In this document: in pieces, positions 7,021-10,663 of the stretch
How positions within the stretch are numbered: the stretch's first letter is position 1
How the letters are laid out: each line of letters begins with the position of its first letter
From: an uncultured Mollicutes bacterium
Lineage (GTDB): Bacteria > Bacillota_I > Bacilli_A > RF39 > UBA660
DNA: 10,663 bases
Direction: 5' to 3'
NCBI GenBank assembly: GCA_900557675.1
Contig: USTO01000021.1
Span: 1 to 10,663 of the forward strand
Translations under genes and position numbers: made by a program
The notes under the pieces: model-generated
The model's database searches: none
Told to the model about the DNA's origin: nothing
What the model saw: only the letters and a program-made list of their open reading frames with translations

Positions 7021-8095
7021 TCATCATCAAATCCTTTAACGTTTCATATATTCTACTACCACTATCCTTAATACCATACTCCCTTAAATTCCTTTTAATC
7101 TCTTCATATTCCTTCCTATTATTAAGAAGACTATCAATTTCATTAAACAAAGTCTCCTTATTAAGATCCGCCTCCCTAATCATTCTTCCCGCTTTCTTAT
7201 TAACAAGATCCATAGCATTCATCTCTTGATGATTATTAGTAACATAAGGACTAGGAATAAAAATACTAACCGTATCAATAGCCATAATCTCACTAATCGT
7301 ACTAGCACCAGCCCTAGTTACCATAATATCCGCTATCTTCATAACTCGTGGAAGATTCTCAATAAAACTAACAACCTTAACATTAGAAGGAAGCACAATA
7401 TCCCTAAACTTATCATACTGTCCCTTACCACTAACAAATAAAACCTCATAGTCCTTATCCCCGAAATCCTTTAAGAAAGAAATAAACATATCACTAATAG
7501 AACCACTACCAAGTGACCCCATAACAATCAAAATAAGCTTCTTCCCCTCTGTAAGACCAAACTCCTTCTTGCTAGCCTTCTTGGACCGCAAAGCCTCCTC
7601 ACTACAAGGATTACCCGTTAGAACAACCTTATCACGAGGAAACTCCTTCATAACACTCTCAAAGCAAACCCCAATCCTATCTGCATACTTAGTAAGATAC
7701 CTATTAGATAAACCCACTACTGAGTTCTGTTCGTGAATAAAAGTCTTTTTACCAAGCTTCTTACCAGCCCAAATAACAGGAGCTGTCACATATCCACCAC
7801 ATCCAATTACAATATCCGGATTAAACTCTCTAATAATCCCCTTACAAGTACGCCTTGCTTTTAAGAAATAATGTAAAGTCTTAAAATTATCCAGAGTAAG
7901 TTTCCTCTTAAAACCATATATCGTAATACCTCGAAAATCTATTCCTAACTTAGGAATAATCTCACTTTCCATACGATTGTCGGTTCCAATATAGAGAAAC
8001 TCACTATCAGGCTCTTCCGCCTTGATCTTATTAATAATACTAATTGCTGGATAAATATGACCACCTGTACCACCTGCACTAATTATAACTCTCAT
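7001..8095 (-). CDS. murG: MurG: lipid II-forming N-acetylglucosaminyltransferase
   Basis: A 364-aa peripheral membrane GT-B enzyme that adds GlcNAc from UDP-GlcNAc to lipid I, making lipid II. The N-terminal glycine loop SAGGTGGHIYP is at 7-17. HEQNSVVGLSNR starts at 121 and GNP is at 161-163. The glycine-rich loop of the donor domain is near 192-198 (MGSLGSG). The UDP-GlcNAc site signature VTRAGASTISEI is at 259-270, followed by IPSPYVTNNHQEMNA at 280-294. Length and motif order are normal. It begins with ATG after GGTGAGGTG and is the first gene of a murG-murB-divIB transcription unit, with an extended -10 promoter about 30 bp upstream. It overlaps murB by 20 bp. Confidence 0.97.
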   Translation of the reverse strand: MRVIISAGGTGGHIYPAISIINKIKAEEPDSEFLYIGTDNRMESEIIPKLGIDFRGITIYGFKRKLTLDNFKTLHYFLKARRTCKGIIREFNPDIVIGCGGYVTAPVIWAGKKLGKKTFIHEQNSVVGLSNRYLTKYADRIGVCFESVMKEFPRDKVVLTGNPCSEEALRSKKASKKEFGLTEGKKLILIVMGSLGSGSISDMFISFLKDFGDKDYEVLFVSGKGQYDKFRDIVLPSNVKVVSFIENLPRVMKIADIMVTRAGASTISEIMAIDTVSIFIPSPYVTNNHQEMNAMDLVNKKAGRMIREADLNKETLFNEIDSLLNNRKEYEEIKRNLREYGIKDSGSRIYETLKDLMMSDKRFF

Positions 8096-8123
8096 TATCG
8101 CACCTCACCGTCCTATATACTAT

Positions 8124-8132
8124 ATTATAGCA
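8124..8132 (-). promoter_or_regulatory. Extended -10 promoter of the murG-murB-divIB operon
   Basis: The minus strand reads TGCTATAAT, a perfect TATAAT (8124-8129) with the TGn extension, about 29 bp upstream of the murG ATG. No good -35 hexamer lies at the right distance, which is usual for extended -10 promoters. Confidence 0.7.
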
Positions 8133-8282
8133 GATATTCCCAAAAAAGTAATTAAATTCTTAATAATTTGTAAAACTTTTACTAATGTAAAAGGCCCTAT
8201 CGGGGGTAAGAAGTAATAATTAAGGTAATATATATAAAAATATCTATAAAAATAAAGACATTATAGATATAATATATAGCTT
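8133..8282. other. AT-rich gap with short palindromes; no gene seen
   Basis: No reading frame with a plausible start was found in the gap between the murG promoter and the toxin-antitoxin-like array. It contains the inverted repeat TTTTAC-TAAT-GTAAAA (8177-8192). Directly after it is CCCTATCGGGGGTAAGAAG (8195-8213), which recurs almost exactly at 9935-9952. A plus-strand TATAAT-like box near 8269 has no convincing -35 partner. It may be the decayed toxin side of copy A. Confidence 0.4.
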
Positions 8283-8420
8283 AAAAATGAAGATAAGCAC
8301 TCATCGAGGGGGACGAGTGCTTAAATTATGTATTATGAATTGGATTAAGTAACACCTAATGAAAAGGTGTACTTATGTATTTGGTCTTACAGAGGGTGTT
8401 AGTTGTAAAACCAAATAACA
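8283..8420 (-). ncRNA. Copy A: antisense-type small RNA without an intact toxin partner
   Basis: A minus-strand RNA of about 138 nt is predicted between a consensus promoter (8427-8454) and a terminator hairpin (8295-8322) followed by ATCTTCATTTTTA. It contains a 5' hairpin (8379-8416, arms ATTTGGT/ACCAAAT). It also has a bulged stem equivalent to that of copies B and C (around 8349-8372, GTACACC pairing with GGTGTTAC). The terminator stem is 11 bp and has a G-U pair on the minus strand but an A-C mismatch on the plus strand, which supports minus-strand use. No toxin-like peptide is found next to it. Confidence 0.6.
8295..8322 (-). terminator. Copy A small-RNA terminator
   Basis: The minus strand has an 11-bp stem (AAGCACTCGTC/GATGAGTGCTT, one G-U) with loop CCCCTC, followed by a T-rich tail (CTTCATTTTT). 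Confidence 0.75.
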
Positions 8421-8426
8421 ATTAAT

Positions 8427-8454
8427 ATTATAACCTATTTTAGTGTTTTGTCAA
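8427..8454 (-). promoter_or_regulatory. Copy A small-RNA promoter
   Basis: Minus strand: TTGACA (8449-8454), 16-bp spacer, TATAAT (8427-8432). This is a perfect match in both boxes, with the same 16-bp spacing as the copy B and C antisense promoters. Confidence 0.85.
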
Positions 8455-8486
8455 GGGTTTTTGAGAAATTTCTTTAATAAAAAAAA

Positions 8487-8505
8487 GAAGTACATATAAA
8501 GATGT
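8487..8505 (+). repeat. Copy B: remnant of toxin mRNA 5' end
   Basis: GAAGTACATATAAAGATGT matches the start of the copy C toxin mRNA (8869 onward). Only 35 nt separate it from the peptide start, against 105 nt in copy C. About 70 nt containing the ribosome site and its locking stem are therefore missing. The copy B promoter is also degenerate (TTTAAT with no proper -35). Confidence 0.55.
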
Positions 8506-8521
8506 TATTCAATAAATTATT

Positions 8522-8602
8522 TTGGAATACTTAATAATATTAACCATAATTATCTATTTGATAAATATGGGAATGAACAGTTCTGGCCCAAAGAGCCAAT
8601 AA
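8522..8602 (+). CDS. Copy B: 26-aa hydrophobic peptide, type I toxin-like (probably poorly expressed)
   Basis: The frame runs from TTG at 8522 to TAA at 8600-8602. An in-frame TAA at 8513 excludes a longer form. The peptide has one hydrophobic helix (EYLIILTIIIYLIN) and a short polar tail (MGMNSSGPKSQ). Copy C encodes nearly the same helix in the same frame. Between the two copies a 48-nt core has four differences, giving one silent and three conservative changes (I/V, T/A, I/V). This indicates that this frame was selected. No ribosome-binding site precedes it, and the plus-strand promoter is eroded, so it may be silent. The size and helix-plus-tail layout match type I toxins in general. I do not recognise the specific family. 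Confidence 0.5.
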   Translation: MEYLIILTIIIYLINMGMNSSGPKSQ

Positions 8603-8607
8603 AATTA

Positions 8608-8633
8608 AACACCCATCAACTTAGATGGGTGTT
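8608..8633 (-). terminator. Copy B antisense RNA terminator
   Basis: AACACCCATC and GATGGGTGTT form a perfect 10-bp stem with a 6-nt loop. On the minus strand the tail is T-rich (TAATTTTATT). On the plus strand no T-run follows. Confidence 0.75.
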
Positions 8634-8645
8634 CACAATTCAAAT

Positions 8646-8699
8646 TTAAAAAATTGGATTGAGTAACACCCTCTACCAAAGGATGTACTTCATTTTTTA
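8646..8699. repeat. 54-bp direct repeat, copy B
   Basis: Identical over 54 bp to 9094-9147. It contains the toxin mRNA terminator on the plus strand (8663-8698: stem plus TTCATTTTTT) and the main stem of the antisense RNA on the minus strand. Such perfect identity between units that differ elsewhere suggests selection or recent gene conversion. Confidence 0.9.
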
Positions 8700-8748
8700 A
8701 TAGTTTAACCTTGAAAATATATAACTTGCAAAATCAAACTACACTTAC

Positions 8749-8776
8749 ATTATATCGTATTTTATTATTTTGTCAA
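8749..8776 (-). promoter_or_regulatory. Copy B antisense RNA promoter
   Basis: Minus strand: TTGACA (8771-8776), 16 bp, TATAAT (8749-8754). A perfect match in both boxes. Confidence 0.85.
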
Positions 8777-8833
8777 GCATTTTTTTAAAATTTTTAGCAT
8801 TTTAAAAATAAATTCAAAAAATGCACATTTATA

Positions 8834-8862
8834 TTGACAAACTACATCTTATGAAGTATAAT
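8834..8862 (+). promoter_or_regulatory. Copy C toxin promoter
   Basis: TTGACA (8834-8839), 17-bp spacer, TATAAT (8857-8862): an exact sigma-A consensus on the plus strand. The expected start is near 8869, the first base of GAAGTACATC, which pairs with the 3' end of the same transcript. Confidence 0.88.
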
Positions 8863-8890
8863 GAAGAAGAAGTACATCTAAGGGGTGTTT

Positions 8891-8949
8891 CTCCTTCCAA
8901 TTGAAATAAAATTCAATTACTTGCTTAATTAACAAGATGCTGGAAGGAG
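8891..8949 (+). promoter_or_regulatory. Ribosome-site lock in the copy C toxin leader
   Basis: CTCCTTCCA (8891-8899) is the exact reverse complement of TGGAAGGAG (8941-8949), which contains the Shine-Dalgarno sequence. Two smaller stems fit inside: ATTGAA/TTCAAT (8900-8905/8912-8917) and CTTG/CAAG (8920-8923/8933-8936). Together they form a three-way junction. The ribosome site would be hidden until the leader is refolded or processed. Confidence 0.75.
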
Positions 8950-8957
8950 GTGGTCCA

Positions 8958-9110
8958 ATGGAAAGGAATAATTTTGGAATACTTAATTGTATTAGCCGTA
9001 ATTATCTATTTGATAAATCGTGGCGACCAAAAAAACAATCCAAAAGACTAAATAAAGCACCCATCATCTTAGATGGGTGTTTATCAACAATTATTAAAAA
9101 ATTGGATTGA
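8958..9110 (+). CDS. Overlapping 50-codon frame from the strong ribosome site (leader ORF or result of a frameshift)
   Basis: The ATG at 8958 follows GGAAGGAGGTG, the best ribosome site in the array. The frame reads through the whole peptide gene and the antisense terminator to TGA at 9108-9110. It begins MERNNFGILNCISRN and has no recognisable domain. The frame is not kept in copy B, and the substitutions between copies are not conservative in it (N/C, N/S, H/R). It is therefore unlikely to be a selected protein. It may be a coupling leader, like mok ahead of hok, or the product of a one-base insertion in the T-run 8972-8975. Removing one T would fuse MERNN to the toxin helix. Confidence 0.3.
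   Translation: MERNNFGILNCISRNYLFDKSWRPKKQSKRLNKAPIILDGCLSTIIKKLD
8974..9051 (+). CDS. Copy C: 25-aa hydrophobic peptide, type I toxin-like
   Basis: The frame runs from TTG at 8974 to TAA at 9049-9051. One membrane helix (EYLIVLAVIIYLIN) is followed by a charged, Asn/Lys-rich tail (RGDQKNNPKD), the usual build of type I toxins that insert into the inner membrane. AAAGGA lies 6 nt ahead of the TTG, so direct TTG initiation is possible. Alternatively the ATG at 8958 was the original start and is now out of frame by one base. Conservation of the helix with copy B supports this frame. It has a consensus promoter, a locked ribosome site, a terminator and a convergent antisense RNA. I do not recognise the family, and toxicity is inferred only from layout and composition. 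Confidence 0.6.
   Translation: MEYLIVLAVIIYLINRGDQKNNPKD
9058..9079 (-). terminator. Copy C antisense RNA terminator
   Basis: CACCCATC and GATGGGTG form an 8-bp stem with loop TAAGAT on the minus strand, followed by CTTTATTTAG. Two further A-T pairs can form outside a mismatch. Confidence 0.7.
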
Positions 9111-9147
9111 GTAACACCCTCTACCAAAGGATGTACTTCATTTTTTA
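9094..9147. repeat. 54-bp direct repeat, copy C
   Basis: Identical to 8646-8699, 448 bp away. It holds the toxin mRNA terminator on one strand and the antisense RNA body on the other. Confidence 0.9.
9111..9146 (+). terminator. Copy C toxin mRNA terminator
   Basis: On the plus strand, GTAACACCCT pairs imperfectly with AGGATGTAC (one bulged A, one C-A mismatch) around CTACCAA. TTCATTTTTT follows. The stem is imperfect but the T-run is well placed. The same element ends copy B at 8698. Confidence 0.6.
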
Positions 9148-9198
9148 GTATATTCAATTTTGAAAAATATATAACCTCCAAAATCGAATTACAACTAT

Positions 9199-9226
9199 AT
9201 TATACATTATTTTAACAGAATGTCAA
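9199..9226 (-). promoter_or_regulatory. Copy C antisense RNA promoter
   Basis: Minus strand: TTGACA (9221-9226), 16 bp, TATAAT (9199-9204). A perfect match in both boxes, with the same spacing as copies A and B. Confidence 0.87.
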
Positions 9227-9280
9227 CTATTTTACACAAAATTTCTACAAAACGTATAAATTAAATGTACCTATTACAAA

Positions 9281-9330
9281 CACCCATCATCTTAGATGGG
9301 CGGTTATCATTTATAATTGAATAACACCAA
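9281..9330 (-). pseudogene. Copy D: remnant of a toxin-antitoxin-like module
   Basis: CACCCATC, a 6-nt loop and GATGGGCG (9281-9302) repeat the antisense terminator hairpin. The following ATTGAATAACACC (9316-9328) matches the start of the conserved block ATTGAGTAACACC. No peptide frame and no intact antisense promoter remain. The region 9148-9384 otherwise shows only an 11-bp tandem duplication, ATCTTGTATGT twice, at 9353-9374. Confidence 0.55.
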
Positions 9331-9384
9331 CATATCCCCATTCCTGTCAATCATCTTGTATGTATCTTGTATGTTTTACCATAT

Positions 9385-9912
9385 CTAAAACTCTGCTGTA
9401 GCCCTTGCTTCTACTCTTAGTTTACCAGTTATACTACTATCAAGTACACTATTATCTATCTTATTACCATTAAGCCATATATATACCTTAAATACATCAG
9501 TATTAGTAGTTAAAGGATAATCCTCTACTAAGTAAAACCTACTACCACTCATAGCCCCCTTAAAAGTACCACTCTTATATAAAGTATCATTCAAATACAT
9601 ATCCCATACTAAAGCATCACTAGCTAAAGCCTCATCAATATTATCAATATCAATATATATACTAGCATTAGCCTTAACGCTATCCTTATTAAGGCCAATA
9701 CTAACACTACCATATACATCCTCACTCCTACTACTACGAGGATAAAGTTCTCCTGTAAGTACACCCCCATTAACATAATTAATATCTATATTACCACTAT
9801 TACCTGTAAAAGTATTACTATTATTAGCCATAAAGAAAGCATAAGTAACACCAACTGTAATTATAACAATAATACCCATTACTATTAAACTAATTAATAA
9901 CTTTTTATTCAA
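9385..9912 (-). CDS. Small exported membrane-anchored protein with TasA/camelysin-like N-terminus
   Basis: A 175-aa protein starting at TTG (9910-9912), which is supported by GGAGG 7 nt upstream; no ATG is well placed. The N-terminus MNKKLLISLIVMGIIVIITV is a signal or anchor helix. It ends in GVTYAFFMANNSNTFTGNSG, resembling the signal peptides of SipW-processed TasA/CalY proteins (T-x-A-x-F). The rest is rich in Asn, Ser, Asp and alternating hydrophobic residues (INYVNGGVLTGELYPRS, VKANASIYIDID, FKVYIWLNGNKID), suggesting a beta-sandwich. There is no cysteine and no sorting motif. It is probably a surface or matrix component. The upstream surface-protein gene ends 58 bp ahead, so they may be co-transcribed. 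No sipW-like peptidase is in the window. The family call is tentative. Confidence 0.65.
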   Translation of the reverse strand: MNKKLLISLIVMGIIVIITVGVTYAFFMANNSNTFTGNSGNIDINYVNGGVLTGELYPRSSRSEDVYGSVSIGLNKDSVKANASIYIDIDNIDEALASDALVWDMYLNDTLYKSGTFKGAMSGSRFYLVEDYPLTTNTDVFKVYIWLNGNKIDNSVLDSSITGKLRVEARATAEF

Positions 9913-9931
9913 TTTTATACCTCCTTTAATA

Positions 9932-9948
9932 TTACCCTATGGGGGTAA
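9932..9948 (-). promoter_or_regulatory. Short hairpin in front of the exported-protein ribosome site
   Basis: TTACCC (9932-9937) and GGGTAA (9943-9948) form a perfect 6-bp stem with a 5-nt loop, ending a few bases before the AAAGGAGG of the 9912 gene. It overlaps a motif that recurs at 8195-8213. It could be a weak terminator of the preceding gene or a translational element. Confidence 0.4.
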
Positions 9949-9970
9949 GTAGATAAAATATATGTATGTA

Positions 9971-10663
9971 TTAAGATAAGATGTAAGGATCAGTAGAAGT
10001 GCCTGTACCGTCTGTAATAGATGTAGAAGAGGTTAGATAAAAGACTGGGCTCACCGCGAGGGCGTAATTACTGTAGCCGTCGTTGTTGCCGACTTGGCCC
10101 GCATGGCCGACGAAAAGCACACGGTTGGAGAGGCCCGAATGCAGCGACATTGGCCACTGGGAAGTATTTGAAATATAGAGCCAATCCTTTTTATAGCATC
10201 CTCCATCATAACCCCATAATGTAGTCCCAGTTACACAAGTGTTTCCTGCCGCATATCCATAATCACTAGGATACATAAGTCCTACCATTCCTTCCCAATA
10301 AAGTGGTCTATCCGTATTATATCTTAACGTACCTCTTTCATATCCATACATTTCATTAGTTATTGGGGGATTATTATTATACCCTCCTAAATAATATCTA
10401 CTAGTAGTTATATAACTCTTAGCCTTATCACTTAATTTATAATTAGTAAAGTTAACTGTTTTGGCCGTAGTACTATTATTATAATAACTACCACTTGTCC
10501 CATTCCACCAAGCTCCACTATTTAAGAGTTGCATTAAAGTACTTCCACTTGTTAAACTATTACTATAATTTCCACTAGTAATAGTAGCCCATATATTATC
10601 AAAACTACTATTTCCATTATTTACCTTATAGTCCCAGCTAAATTTACTAGTAGTCCCATCTGT
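9971..10663 (-). CDS. C-terminal part of a large surface-type protein with a C-terminal variable-looking domain (runs off right edge)
   Basis: The frame is open from the right edge to TAA at 9971-9973; 230 residues are visible. The first in-frame ATG (10534) has no ribosome site and the frame continues beyond it, so it is not the start. The region is rich in Ser, Thr, Asn, Gly and aromatics, as in secreted proteins. The order GMVGLMYPSDYGYA, two cysteines (NTCVTG, GGCYKK), KDWLY, SQWPMSL, VLFVGHAGQVG, LAVSPVFYL and a final GTGTSTDPYILS is one I associate with a recurrent C-terminal module in surface proteins of AT-rich gut Firmicutes. It loosely resembles DUF6273/C-type-lectin-like domains (W...G.V...GVRP..yL). 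Function is unknown; ligand binding is a guess. A GC-rich segment covers residues near SQWP to SPVF. Confidence 0.7.
   Translation of the reverse strand, partial: TDGTTSKFSWDYKVNNGNSSFDNIWATITSGNYSNSLTSGSTLMQLLNSGAWWNGTSGSYYNNSTTAKTVNFTNYKLSDKAKSYITTSRYYLGGYNNNPPITNEMYGYERGTLRYNTDRPLYWEGMVGLMYPSDYGYAAGNTCVTGTTLWGYDGGCYKKDWLYISNTSQWPMSLHSGLSNRVLFVGHAGQVGNNDGYSNYALAVSPVFYLTSSTSITDGTGTSTDPYILS
10041..10160 (-). other. GC-rich patch in the surface-protein gene: candidate DGR variable region
   Basis: By my count 73 of these 120 bases are G or C (61%), against 29 of 80 (36%) in the next 80 bases of the same gene. The codons change from AT-ending to mostly C-ending: runs such as GGC CTC TCC AAC, GTC GGC AAC AAC GAC GGC TAC, and TAC GCC CTC. 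The patch encodes the stretch between QWP and SPV near the C-terminus, the place and codon style (NNC derived from AAC) expected for the variable region of a diversity-generating retroelement. No template repeat or reverse transcriptase is in the window, so a recombined foreign segment is the alternative. Confidence 0.5.

Larger units (their letters stand above)
8600..8742 (-). ncRNA. Copy B: antisense RNA antitoxin candidate
   Basis: A minus-strand RNA of about 140 nt is bounded by a consensus promoter (8749-8776) and a terminator hairpin (8608-8633). It runs through the 54-bp block shared with copy C and ends just past the peptide B stop. It is therefore antisense to the 3' half of any toxin B mRNA. 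Its internal bulged stem (from GTACATCC to GGGTGTTAC) pairs better on this strand (U-G) than on the other (C-A). Confidence 0.65.
8869..9139 (+). other. Complementary 5' and 3' ends of the copy C toxin mRNA
   Basis: GAAGTACATC (8869-8878) is the exact reverse complement of GATGTACTTC (9130-9139). GGGTGTT (8883-8889) is the exact reverse complement of AACACCC (9113-9119). The two helices (10 and 7 bp) are collinear and would close the mRNA ends on each other. In the hok and AapA type I systems, such end-to-end pairing keeps the full-length mRNA untranslatable. The pairing is seen in the sequence; the role is inferred. Confidence 0.65.
9050..9192 (-). ncRNA. Copy C: antisense RNA antitoxin candidate
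   Basis: A minus-strand RNA of about 142 nt is predicted from the consensus promoter at 9199-9226 to the hairpin at 9058-9079. It overlaps the last 95-100 nt of the toxin mRNA tail to tail, like RatA/txpA and SR4/bsrG in Bacillus. It carries the 54-bp repeat and a bulged stem (GTACATCCT with AGGGTGTTAC) that includes a U-G pair on this strand. Its inner segment is the same sequence as the toxin mRNA 5' end (GAAGTACATC...GGGTGTT), so it would compete with that end for the mRNA 3' end. Confidence 0.7.

Noticed and set aside
1376..7441. Plus-strand frames of 60-108 codons opposite hemW, pilin, abiE, murB, divIB and murG
   Set aside because: They lie fully antisense to recognised genes, lack ribosome sites, and have the composition expected of AT-rich shadow frames.
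8869..9139. Inverted ends of the copy C unit as terminal repeats of a transposable element (MITE)
   Set aside because: No target-site duplication flanks the arms. They coincide exactly with the predicted transcript start and terminator, and copies B and A do not keep both arms, so an RNA role fits better. A MITE origin is not fully excluded.
8295..9302. Repeated CACCCATC...GATGGGTG elements as a CRISPR array
   Set aside because: The repeats are short hairpins about 220-450 bp apart with promoters and peptide frames between them. There are no regular spacers and no cas genes.
9353..9374. 11-bp tandem duplication ATCTTGTATGT x2
   Set aside because: Only two units in an AT-rich gap, with no associated structure; probably simple slippage.
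9971..10534. A complete 187-aa gene starting at the ATG at 10534
   Set aside because: The frame stays open to the right edge with the same composition, and no ribosome site precedes that ATG. It is an internal Met of a partial gene.

Overview
The window looks like a chromosomal segment of a low-GC, Gram-positive-type bacterium (Bacillota; perhaps one of the uncultured, very AT-rich gut Bacilli or Erysipelotrichia lineages, which is inference). The reasons are the high A+T content, strong GGAGG-type ribosome binding sites, consensus TTGACA/TATAAT promoters, and a MurG-MurB-DivIB cluster. UGA is used as a stop (hemW and divIB end in TGA), so this is standard code 11 and not the Mycoplasma code. 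All conventional genes lie on the minus strand. The only plus-strand genes I can support are two tiny hydrophobic peptides.

Layout, read from the right edge in the direction of transcription. At 10663-9971 is the C-terminal part of a surface-type protein whose last third contains an abrupt GC-rich patch (10041-10160), a candidate diversity-generating-retroelement variable region. Next is a small exported, membrane-anchored protein (9912-9385) starting at TTG. From about 9330 to 8283 there is no conventional gene. This region holds a tandem family of modules that look like a type I toxin-antitoxin system. The best copy (8834-9226) has a consensus plus-strand promoter, a ribosome-binding site locked in a 9-bp stem, a 25-aa transmembrane peptide, an intrinsic terminator, complementary mRNA ends, and a convergent antisense RNA with its own consensus promoter and terminator. 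Copy B (8487-8776) is a deletion derivative. Copy A (8283-8454) keeps only the antisense RNA. Copy D (9281-9330) is a remnant.

Further left is a cell-wall/division operon, murG-murB-divIB, led by an extended -10 promoter. A class III (Flp/Tad-type) pilin gene follows, with its own perfect consensus promoter overlapping the divIB stop and a 17-bp hairpin in its leader. Then comes an AbiEi/AbiEii type IV toxin-antitoxin pair with a palindrome inside its promoter. It is followed closely by a compact run of a type IV pilin-like gene, ung (uracil-DNA glycosylase) and hemW, with ung and hemW overlapping by one base. After a 90-bp gap come an MscS-type mechanosensitive channel and the N-terminal part of a RhuM-family gene that leaves the left edge.

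Two different toxin-antitoxin types, a RhuM gene, two pilin-class proteins and a possible hypervariable surface protein are interleaved with housekeeping genes. This suggests that accessory cassettes are repeatedly inserted between conserved operons here. No RT, integrase, transposase, CRISPR array, tRNA or rRNA was seen.
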